A stretch of DNA of 64,000 nucleotides from Struthio camelus (taxonomy: Eukaryota > Chordata > Aves > Struthioniformes > Struthionidae). Within the stretch, counting starts at the first letter, position 1; the number at the start of each line of letters is the position of its first letter. Under the pieces are notes generated by a model. That model saw only the letters and a program-made list of their open reading frames with translations, was not told the DNA's origin and ran no database searches. The DNA is taken from the NCBI RefSeq assembly GCF_040807025.1, contig NC_090943.1, positions 5,194,356 through 5,258,355 of the forward strand, given 5' to 3'. This document shows positions 52,901-60,990 of this stretch, piece after piece. Made by a program: the position numbers and the translations under genes.

Positions 52901-55900
52901 ACCTCTTTCTCTGAAGTCTCATCCCTGCTGCAGAAACGGCTCAGCTTCTCTGAGAGAATTACTCAAATGTTGCATGCTGCAGCTCAGCAAACAGGGGAAA
53001 ACCTGCACTAATTTTATGTGGGCGGATCAGCTTTTGTAAATATTTCTATCTCTTTACGAGCCCTAAAGAAAAGATAGAATGGCTAAAATCCTAATTTGGG
53101 CCTCTTAGTTAAATGTGAAAATAGGTGCAAATAATATAACCTGCATATAAGCTTGGCATAAACAAAAGGAATCCAAAGACCTATAACTTGCCTACAGAAA
53201 AAAAAAAAAAAAATGGAAATGGACCTTTAGCTTTTTTGACTCAAAAAATGGAATCTCACTATGGATCTAAGTGTTCACATATGAATGAGACTGAATGAAT
53301 CCATCTGTCATAGTGCACTAATTTAGAACGTGTAATCACGTTACAACAAATACATTGAGTATGGTGATAGGCTAGGACTGGGAGTGATGATCAGACATTA
53401 GCAATTCCAGACAAATCACACGAAGCACACATTTTTCCAATCAGCAAAGATAATGCATTCAGCATGATCCACTGAAAAAGGTTACCGCATCAGCAGCTGA
53501 GGGATTCTTCCAGTGATCACTGGGGAAAAAGTGGTACATCATTTTGTTCTTATTTATTTGCCACTGATGATGAAATCTGACAGAATGATTAATTCAATGC
53601 TCATGGTATTTTCAACTTTGAAGACACATCAAATGAAACTTGGTTATATACAAATACTCAATGTTTTACACAAGGAAGATAAAATTATACACAAATCTTT
53701 TTCTGGGTGGATTATCTGCTTCTGTGCTGGAATCATGCATATCTCTTCCTAAGTGCATTGGTAAGTTGGGAGAAGTCTGAAGCAGAGCAATAAAAATAAG
53801 CTTTGGACAGGATGTACTGATGAAAAAGGGAGGAACTGTGACATCAGCTTGCAAATGTCTAGCGGATGGCGATGAATTCTTTAGGGGGTATGTTGGATTA
53901 GAATTGAGAATGATAATCAGAGGAAACCAAGTAAATGAACAGTCAGGTTTAATATTAGAAAATACAACCAAAGCAGGAGACGGGTAGTCGATATCATTAA
54001 AACCTCCACATTCACTATTGCAGATACCTGCAAATCTCTTACTTGTACTTCCTTATGTTTTGAAGTAGAGACTCAAGGGATCACCACAAAGAGAAAAGTG
54101 GTAAGATTATAGTTATGTGCACTACAATCAACTAAGAAATGGCCATCTGAGAAGAAAGACAGGAACTTCATGGATACAGACTTTTTAAAGAGAGTGTTGG
54201 CAAACGACTACTGTGCAACAGGACATAAAATATCCTGTATAATCCCCTGAGAGATTGGCTGGATATGACCTAAAGGGAGTTTTCCATCTCTACTGTCTAT
54301 GATTCACTATATATCATGATCTTCTAACTCCTGGAAAAAAAATGACGGTTCTTTTCCATCCCTGGTTTCAGTTACTATCCTCATAGCCACAACATAATTG
54401 GATGCTGAATCTACTTACCAAAATGCTGAGAGGAAGAAAACAATCAGTTTGAAAGACTTACAGGCAAATTCTACTCTCACTTTCACCAATGCAAACTAAC
54501 AATCATCTTATTTATTTTTTCTAAATTATTCTAAATTAGTTTCTTTGTAACAGACAGTAGAATCTGGCCCTTCATGCTAAAGCCACAGCAGTAAGGCTCC
54601 AGCCTTGGGACAAAAGTCCACTGGAATCTGACTTTTGTTCTAGCCCTCCAAGATACAAGAACTGAAATGTAAAGTACTGAAGCACTGACAAATGTTTTTA
54701 AAAATAGTAAGACAATTTGCATCAGATGTCTAACTAGAGTAAACGGAAAAAAAAAAAAAAAACTATGTCTACTGGGGTTTTGTAACTGATTAAGAGTCAC
54801 TGGCTTGGAAAATATATCACTGCTCCCAAGTGAGAGCATAGTAGCAGAAGAAATGGAACCCCTCCATCATACAAATTGCAAAATAAATGGAAGATTATGT
54901 CTGATTCACTAGGTAACTTTGATTTTATTTTTAGGGGGAAGATGACAAAGAAATAGCTCTTACCTGCCCTGACCACTTTTGCTATTTAGAAGTCATTTTC
55001 CTCACTGGAGAATGGAATAAAATGCTATGGTAGTGCATAATCTGTTTTTGAAGTTTGAAATGTTACCTTCTCTATAGGAAAGCCTGAACTATATGCAGAA
55101 GCTAATGTATTTTTAGTCCAGCTTGTTGTCCATTAATCTGATTTGGATATACTGATATACTTTCTTGACTAAACTTAAGGCTTAATTATAATCCTGTGAA
55201 TAATGCAAAACATTGCATTAATTAAAAATGAAATTTGGAATTTGTCAGTAGCAAGAAAACGTAACTGAATTCAGCCATATGGGACATAGTTAAAATCAGT
55301 CTTTGTTTTCAGACACACGTTTATATTAGATCACTACAAACAAATTCTTTGCTCATCTCTTTGTAATTTTTATAGATATAGTGATTGTAAATCCCTACAA
55401 TTATCTAATCTAGCATCTAGCACAGGCAAGAGAATTTCAAATAGTATTCCTACATCAAACACAAGATTATCTGATTAACATGCCTTTAAGAAATATGCCT
55501 ATATTAATGATAATGTCTGTTGATGGAGAATCAGTGCAATCCTTAGGCAAGTTTTTCCAAAGGTAACTTAATGGCTGTCACTACTTTGAAACTTTTAATC
55601 TATCTTTTTATTTTCATCACAATATAATTAAAATACTGATTTAAAGATGTGCTAAAGGGAACTTTCCCATTATAATGTCAGCTATTTTAACTATCTGCTG
55701 TTATTGCTAATACAATATGACTACTTCCACCACTACAGCATGGGCTACAGGATTTAATCAAACTGGCTGCCCATGACTGAACACTTAGTGTGGGCTTCAG
55801 CTTCAGATTCAGTCACTTATATTCACATGACTAAAATATAAGTGTCTACACGTGAGCTAGGTGTCTCAGTTCCACTATAATTTGTGGAGATCTAGTGAAT

Positions 55901-58900
55901 ATAGATCAGGTGAATTTGTGACATGCCTACACTTAGTCAGGTGAACAACTTTTGACTCTATGGACTGCAATGACCAGATCTTAGTTCACAGACACAGACC
56001 TACACTTAAATATAAGCGTCTTCGTGAGATGACTCCCCCGTTAGGAGATCAGTTCAATAAAACACGCAGGCATATAACATTTGAGATGCTGTAGACTACT
56101 CAAGCCATTTACAGAAGGCTGGCAGATGTGAGAGAGAAGGGAGAACACATGCTTCTGGAGCATCAGTTCAGAAGCCAGGTAGGATGTCTTAGGGCATCTA
56201 AAACAGCACTAGACTTCTGAGTGCATAACCCAATCAAGCCCATAATGTCTTAGTTGATACATTCATTCCAAACCAATTTTAATCTTATTAATTGTTTCAT
56301 TTTTAGTTAAAACCAGAAGAATGCAAAACGTACCTGACAAACATCATAGTGCTCAAATAGCGACAGCAAACCAATATCACTGCGACTTGTGATGCCTTTC
56401 AAAATCGTGATATTGTCGTTTCCAGAGTCCAGCTCTATCACATTATTAAAAACATTGGATACAGCTTTGCCAGTCAGAAGCAAGTTCACTAATTCCTGTT
56501 TATGATATATTTAAAAAAAAAAAAAAAAAAAAACAGTTATACACCTTGCCTGCACCAGGCATCAGTGCACCCTTTATTCAGGACTGATAAGTTAAAGTAT
56601 GTACCATACCCTTAATTTATGCCGGGGGTTTAAGCTTGACCAGATAAATAAGGGTAACTATACGATCTTTTCAGAAGTTTAGGCTACTCTCAAATTAAAA
56701 TGAAGAAATATCAGCTCTATTTTCAATAGTCAACTTTAACAAGGCAAGCTGCTAATAATCAATTTGTTCTCATATCCAATTCTCGGCTTTCTCAGACTAG
56801 TGATTTTTTTTCCAAAGTAAAACATTTTGGTGTCCCTTCTTCTGTACAATGAAAGCTGGAGCATAAATGGTATCTATCAAAAATTTATGCAATTTGTGTG
56901 CTTGTGTGTGCATGCAGGTTTTAACAGCTTACTAGAGAAAAACTACCCGTAACAGCGATATGTGTCTACTGGGAAGGCAAGATTTTTTTTGCTTTAGACT
57001 GTAATGAAATATGCAAAGTCTTGCGGTCCTCTCTCCTTCCAGCATCCTTCCGCTCTGCTTCCTGTGCCATCTTTCCTGTTTCTCTAGATTGAGAAGTCAA
57101 TCTGGGAGGACCCATTTTTTGAGAAGGACTGGGGAGGACCCATTTTTTGAAAATGACTGATACGTAACACTGGAAAGCACCATCCCAGTATGTTAACTGG
57201 AATTGGGGAAAATAAGAATGGCTTCCAAACTGTTTTTACAAACCAGTGATGTCTTGCGAAACCACTACAACTAGCTGAAAGTTGGACCATTAAGCCCTCT
57301 TGCCTCCTCTATATTTTTAATTAATATTATTAAAGTGTATGCTGACCCACAAGAAAAACCTGTGACTCACTACTCCAAAAGATTTTGGTCTCACTCTGTT
57401 TTACTCGCCCAATACATTTTACAGTACTGATCTGTTATTTAGTTGTGATGTATATTTAAGTTTTGAACACAATTATTCCTGGATGAACTTGGTCTCACTC
57501 AGTAAGAAAGTCACCCTTATGGCTTCAGGTCAAGTCTCCATCACCTATATACTCACACTCGCTTTACCAGATTGTTGATTCTTTCCTGTCCAACTGAATT
57601 AGGGGTGTGTAGCAGGCTAAAGGGTGAGGGTGTGTGCGCATGTGTGTGTGTTTGCATGTGCGCATGTGAGTGCATCTAAAATCCAAGAAACAGAAAGAGA
57701 CACCAGACATTTCACTTAGCATGGGCAACACAAGGACACTTCAGGGCCAGCTATGATGCAACAGTAAAAAACAATATCTAGAGGCAGACTGTGCTACAGA
57801 ATATAACTAGTAAATCACTAATAAATAACATATGCCAACAAACATGACGGGAAAAACAAGAAAGTTTCCAGGAAAAAAATAAAACAAATTACCATGCCGT
57901 AAGATATGAATAACACTGATATTGCCAGCTTGGATTTGAGGTATGATTATAAAAATAACTGCACTCATTTATAGCCCAATTTTTCTCCTGAAGGAACCCC
58001 CAAAGTTCATAGACTCTTACTGATGCTTACAGGATTTCTAAATCTGCTGTGATGTTCCACCACCTTTCTGAGGAATCACTGTGTAATTTCAGTCCAAAAG
58101 TCTTGGAGCAACAGTTTAAGAGAAAAAAAATGAAACTTGCCTTTTGCAGCCAAAATGCCAGTGCTACATATTTAATAACTGTAGACCATATTCAGACCAC
58201 ATAGTTTCTGCCCATATCCCAGCTTTGGGGGAATCCATGTCCCAGAATTCTGGGATCTACATTTCACCTATGTGTCCAAGACACAGTGTTTCCAACCGGC
58301 TGGATGTCTCTGCAAAAGTAGAGCCAATCAGCAGGAGACGCTTGGTACAGAACATGAGCTGGAATTTAGCCTGTATAAAACTGTGGGCCTAAGTGTCAGA
58401 TAGCAATTCAGACTGCATGTTTTCAGCAACCACTTCTGTTACATACTCCTATAATCAGTATCTCCAGTTTAAAGAATCAGTTAGCATCAGCTCAGCTAGC
58501 TGAGCACCAAACATTAATACAGAAGGATGCTAGACACACAGGCTCTGTCGCCATTCTGAGATGGCAGGGAGGAAAGTCAGTTTTCTACGTCATCTTTATC
58601 TCAGCCCTAAAATCAGCTAAATTCAAAAATAATCAAAAGAGACAGTGCACATTTACACATACCCAGACCAGAAAAACAGGCCAAAAAGCAGAGGCTCTGA
58701 AAGCAAAGACAAAAATCTGTCAAAATACATGGGAAACGAAACAACGGGTGAAGATGCTTGACACTACGGGAAAAGAGGAAAAATATGAGGACCTTAAAAG
58801 AAAAAATGTCATCTCTTCCCACAGATCAATTCCTAGTTCTGCCTGCAGAGGCCTACAGTGACTTCAAGGCTCCACACTTACGTACCTGAGTACAATACCC

Positions 58901-58949
58901 ATGGCTGCCGATCATTCGGTTTGTATGCACATCGAAATCATTGCGCACC
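34928..58949 (-). CDS. MINDY4B: MINDY4-family deubiquitinase gene, 3' part (five terminal coding exons)
   Basis: MINDY enzymes are cysteine proteases that trim Lys48-linked ubiquitin chains; MINDY4/MINDY4B share the C-terminal part of that catalytic fold. Five minus-strand exons (58949-58886, 56495-56334, 44911-44731, 40321-40249, 34976-34928) join in one frame of 175 residues plus stop. Motifs in order are [61 protein letters not shown] with the family's catalytic His, [12 protein letters not shown], and a terminal WNGTEPIL. Introns are about 2.4, 11.4, 4.4 and 5.3 kb. The N-terminal region and catalytic Cys lie off the right edge, so activity cannot be judged. Family assignment is firm. MINDY4B over MINDY4 is my inference (about 60:40) from C-terminal differences ([20 protein letters not shown]) and the lack of AQP1, MINDY4's neighbour in human, in the downstream 35 kb. 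Confidence 0.9.
34977..40248 (-). other. Last intron of the MINDY4-family gene
   Basis: About 5.3 kb between donor AA|GTAAGTAAG and acceptor TTTCTAG|A. It holds one CR1 fragment at 36477-36741 and simple A/G-rich runs near 38369-38397. No further exon is needed, since the phases on both sides are compatible and the protein matches the family across the junction. Confidence 0.85.
36477..36741 (-). mobile_element. CR1 LINE, 3' UTR and end of ORF2
   Basis: The plus strand starts with three cagaatca-type octamer units, then ggttggaagggacctctggagatcatc and ctgctcaggcagggtcc. It continues into the complement of the ORF2 C-terminus (tctgggcaacctgtgccagtgctctgtcaccctcacagtgaagaag). The element is on the minus strand, in the same sense as the host gene, and truncated near 36741. 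Confidence 0.94.
40249..40321 (-). CDS. MINDY4B: MINDY4-family gene, penultimate coding exon
   Basis: 73 bp between acceptor ATGTCTCTGCAG and donor GTAAGTAAG. It completes an Asp codon split after G, encodes [20 protein letters not shown] then IRT, and ends with AA of a Lys codon. The family pattern DTTQ...DNDLxPPLExCIRTKW is clear and continues directly into the exon at 34976. The His after LE replaces the Leu I recall for MINDY4. Confidence 0.95.
40322..44730 (-). other. Intron of the MINDY4-family gene
   Basis: About 4.4 kb from donor TTG|GTATGT to acceptor CTCTGCAG|AC, phase 1. I recognise no exon or CR1 copy in it. Its main feature is the 26-bp perfect palindrome at 43585-43610. Confidence 0.85.
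43585..43610. repeat. Perfect 26-bp palindrome with no spacer
   Basis: Two 13-bp arms, ctggtatttccat and its exact reverse complement, meet with no loop around a CATATG core. Symmetry ends at the flanking bases. It lies inside the 40322-44730 intron. Confidence 0.95.
44731..44911 (-). CDS. MINDY4B: MINDY4-family gene, exon with the SESHF catalytic-His motif
   Basis: 181 bp, from acceptor GATCTTTCTTTCAG to donor GTATGT, 60 codons plus one base. It begins [20 protein letters not shown] and continues [20 protein letters not shown], then [20 protein letters not shown]. The His in SESHF (codon at 44852-44854) is the residue that serves as catalytic histidine in this family. The start joins in phase 0 to the exon ending at 56334 (CQ|VGCYLK), matching the uninterrupted family sequence. 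Confidence 0.97.
44948..45018 (-). repeat. Pyrimidine-rich tract upstream of a splice acceptor
   Basis: The plus strand is almost pure purine (A-runs and gaaa units). In the sense of the gene it is therefore a long T/CTTT tract lying 37-107 nt upstream of the acceptor at 44911/44912. It is mainly a simple repeat, but its position overlaps the region where branch point and polypyrimidine signals act. Confidence 0.8.
46302..46510 (-). mobile_element. CR1 LINE, older 3' fragment
   Basis: The plus strand reads gaatcatagaacagttgaggt, then a diverged gagaaggaacctttagagatc and ctgctcaagcagggtcacc. The complement of the ORF2 end follows (gcaacctgttccagtgctcagatacc and ttttttccttatg). It is more diverged than the fragment at 36477, so probably older. 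It lies in the 44912-56333 intron in the same sense as the gene. Confidence 0.9.
54240..54306 (+). mobile_element. Possible ancient CR1 3' end, plus strand
   Basis: The stretch ggctggatatgacctaaagggagttttccatctctactgtctatgattc resembles a very worn CR1 3' end (gacct..gg..tttcca..tctatgattc) in plus orientation. Only one octamer-like unit remains, and I have no alignment to confirm it. Confidence 0.35.
55831..56028. repeat. Diverged direct repeats about 173 bp apart
   Basis: A motif of the form taaatataagtgtct...cgtgag occurs near 55833-55856 and again near 56005-56027, with a 2-3 bp length difference. The intervening sequence repeats a cacttagt-like word several times (55791, 55930, 56001). 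It could be a worn transposon with terminal repeats or an old tandem unit; I do not recognise a family. Confidence 0.45.
56334..56495 (-). CDS. MINDY4B: MINDY4-family gene, 54-codon exon
   Basis: 162 bp, phase 0 at both ends, from acceptor ATCATAAACAG to donor GTACGT. It encodes [20 protein letters not shown], then [20 protein letters not shown], then [14 protein letters not shown]. These are hallmark blocks of the MINDY4 catalytic domain. An uninterrupted A21 (plus strand) at 56513-56533 makes a T21 tract starting 18 nt upstream of the acceptor. Confidence 0.97.
56513..56533 (-). repeat. A21/T21 homopolymer at a splice acceptor
   Basis: An uninterrupted run of 21 A on the plus strand is T21 in gene sense, lying 18-38 nt upstream of the exon start at 56495. 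It probably acts as the polypyrimidine tract of this acceptor. Confidence 0.9.
57104..57159. repeat. Tandem duplication, two 28-bp units
   Basis: Units 57104-57131 and 57132-57159 both read gggaggacccattttttga, then differ at about two positions. The high similarity suggests a fairly recent slippage event. Confidence 0.9.
57629..57672. repeat. Alternating purine-pyrimidine TG/GCATG tract
   Basis: An imperfect tg-rich run with gcgcatg interruptions, nearly continuous alternation of purine and pyrimidine. A Z-DNA-prone simple repeat. Confidence 0.7.
58886..58949 (-). CDS. MINDY4B: MINDY4-family gene, most upstream exon in the window
   Basis: 64 bp, from acceptor CTGCTCCTTTTCAG to donor CAG|GTACGT. 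One base completes an upstream codon, then 21 codons read [20 protein letters not shown] and Q. The block DFDVxTxxxIGxHGYCTQ directly precedes [16 protein letters not shown] in the family, exactly as joined here. The preceding exon was not found before the right edge, so the upstream intron is at least 5 kb. Confidence 0.95.
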
Positions 58950-59354
58950 CTGAAAAGGAGCAGAGAATATTTAATCACAATTGCATCTTTTCACTAGACT
59001 TCCTGTTTCTGAGAAAAAAAAAAAAAAAGGCTTTCTTGTAAAAAGCCTGTTTCTCTAGCATGAATTAATGTCATATTTAACATTGTTTATGCTCTAAGTC
59101 TTATGCGCTATGTGCTCTAGTTTTTGGAATTCTTTCAAGTTCAATTTTTGCAGGATAAAAAAGATTTTCTCAATATGAAAAGCTGCTGAACCTGTGGTAA
59201 GTAGAAGTTAGAATTAGACAAAAGAAGAAAGCTATAGAGGAAAAGAGGATCCATCAGCACCAAGAGTTAGAACTTCTGAACTTAGAACTACTAAACAGAT
59301 TCGCTCACAGAATTAGGTAAGATTTTCTCACAAATGCATGCATTTATTATTCAC

Positions 59355-60532
59355 AGATTCACAGGATAGCTGCGGTTGGAAGGGACCTCGGAGATCATCT
59401 GGTCCAAACTCCCTGCTCAAGCAGGGTCAGCCAAGGCAGATTGCCCAGCATCGGGCCCAGGTGGGTTTCCAACATCTCCAAGGACAGAGAAGCCACAGCC
59501 TCTCTGAGCAACCTCTTCAGCCACCCTCACAGCAACAAAGTGTTTTCTTACGCTCAAACAGAATTTCCGGTGTTCCAGCTTGTGCCCGTTGCCTTTCGTC
59601 CCGGCACTGGCCACCACCGAGAAGAGTCTGGCTCCGTCTTCTTTACTCTCTGCCATCAGGGATGTACGCGCGTGGATAAGATCCCCCCTGAGCCTTCTCT
59701 CGTCCAGGCTGAACGGTCCTGGCTCTCTCTGCTTCCCCTCGCATGACAGATGCTCCAGTTCCTTCATCGTCTCTGGGGGCCCTTTGCTGGGCTTGCTCCA
59801 GTAAATCCACGTCTCTCTTGCAGTGGGGAGTCCAGCGCTGGACACAGCACTCCAGGTGTGCTGTGGCCTCACCGGGGCTGAGTAGAGCGGGAGGGCCGCT
59901 CCCTTTGACCTGCTGGCAAAGCTCTTCCTAATGCAGCCCAGCAGACCGTTGGCCTTCTTGCCACAGGGCTACGTTGCTGGCTCGTGGTCCGCTTGCTGTC
60001 CACCAGGGCCCCCGGCTCCTTCTCTGCAAAGCTGCTCTCCACCTGGTCAGCCCCCAGCCTGTCCTGGTGCACGGCGTTATCCCTCCCCGGGGGCAGGACT
60101 TGCCGCTTCCCCGTGTTGAACGGCATCGAGTTCTTCTCTGCCCATCTCTCCAGCTTGTCGAGGCCCCTCTGAAGAGCAGCACAGCCCTCCGGTGTATGAG
60201 ACGCTCCTCCCACTTTGGGGTCATCTGTGAACTTGCTGAGGATGCTTTACGGCCTCTGGCCCAGGTCATTAATGAAGATAAACAGTACTGGCCCCCAGTA
60301 TCGGCCCCTCGGGGACATCATAGTGACTGGACTCCAGGCGGACACTGTGCCATCGACCACAATCCCTCTGAGCCCAGCAGTTCAGTCAGTTTTCAGTCCA
60401 TCTCACCGACCACTTATCTAGCCTGCCCTTCATCAGCTTGTCTATGAGGTTCGTATGGGAGACAGCGTCAAAAGCTTTACTAAAGTCAATGTAAACAAAA
60501 TTCACTGCTCTCCCCTCGTTTACCATGTCTGT
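59355..60532 (-). mobile_element. CR1 LINE, degenerate ORF2 C-terminal half plus 3' UTR (copy B)
   Basis: Minus-strand CR1 with the same 3' end and the same broken ORF2 C-terminal region as copy A. It carries the same Trp-to-stop, frameshifts and ERRLRGDLIH and TPEGCAALQRGLDKLERWAE blocks. Positions 59359 to about 60440 correspond to copy A at a constant offset of 32914 with no indel and about three substitutions (59673, 59779 and 60321 region). From about 60441 the two copies part. Copy B continues colinearly with normal CR1 (DFSKAFDAVSHTNLIDKL, then a GRAVNFVYI-like block) and ends near 60532 by ordinary 5' truncation. It sits in an intron in the sense orientation of the gene. Confidence 0.95.
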
Positions 60533-60849
60533 CCTTTCCCATCATTAACCCTTGGGCTACAACCATTAGCTGAACAGGATATAATATATGCATTATATTG
60601 TCCACGAGAAGAAGAACAACAACAAACTATGGGTACACATATTTATAATACTACTGTGTGGTCCTTTCTTCTACCTCATGAGATCAAAGGGAAAAGTCCA
60701 TGAAATCTCATTATTGATAATTATGGAGAAATATATCCCCAAATCAAGTTCCTCTCTCACAGCTCCTGGAGTTATTGAATTAGTGATTGGTTGATGACCT
60801 AAAATATGAGGGCTATAATTGTGACCAATTTTATCCTTCAGATATAATG

Positions 60850-60990
60850 TTACTGCAGACATTATTCTATCCATAAATAAATGTCTAATCTGATTTTGAG
60901 AACAACCAATGCACTATATTCTAGGACAACTAGGGTAATAAACTCCATAGATTAATTCTATGCTTCATAAAAAAGTTATTTCCCTTCCTC
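60850..60990. mobile_element. Possible ancient L3/CR1-type LINE remnant
   Basis: The segment with aaactccatagattaattct and cataaaaaagttatttccc has the layout of a very old L3/CR1 3' region on the minus strand. The call rests on resemblance only. Confidence 0.25.

Larger units (their letters stand above)
44912..56333 (-). other. Long intron of the MINDY4-family gene
   Basis: About 11.4 kb, the largest intron visible, phase 0, donor CAG|GTACGT. It contains a CR1 fragment (46302-46510), a pyrimidine-rich tract just upstream of its acceptor, a possible old CR1 tail at 54240-54306 and a direct-repeat block at 55831-56028. Open frames of 60-145 codons in it (for example at 45924-46310, 47610-48047 and 51727-52074) resemble nothing I know and are not needed for the gene. 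Confidence 0.85.
56496..58885 (-). other. Intron of the MINDY4-family gene
   Basis: About 2.4 kb, phase 0, from donor CAG|GTACGT to acceptor AAACAG|GAA. It contains the poly-A/T run at the acceptor end, a 28-bp tandem duplication at 57104-57159 and a tg/gcatg-rich segment at about 57629-57672. No exon recognised within it. Confidence 0.85.
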
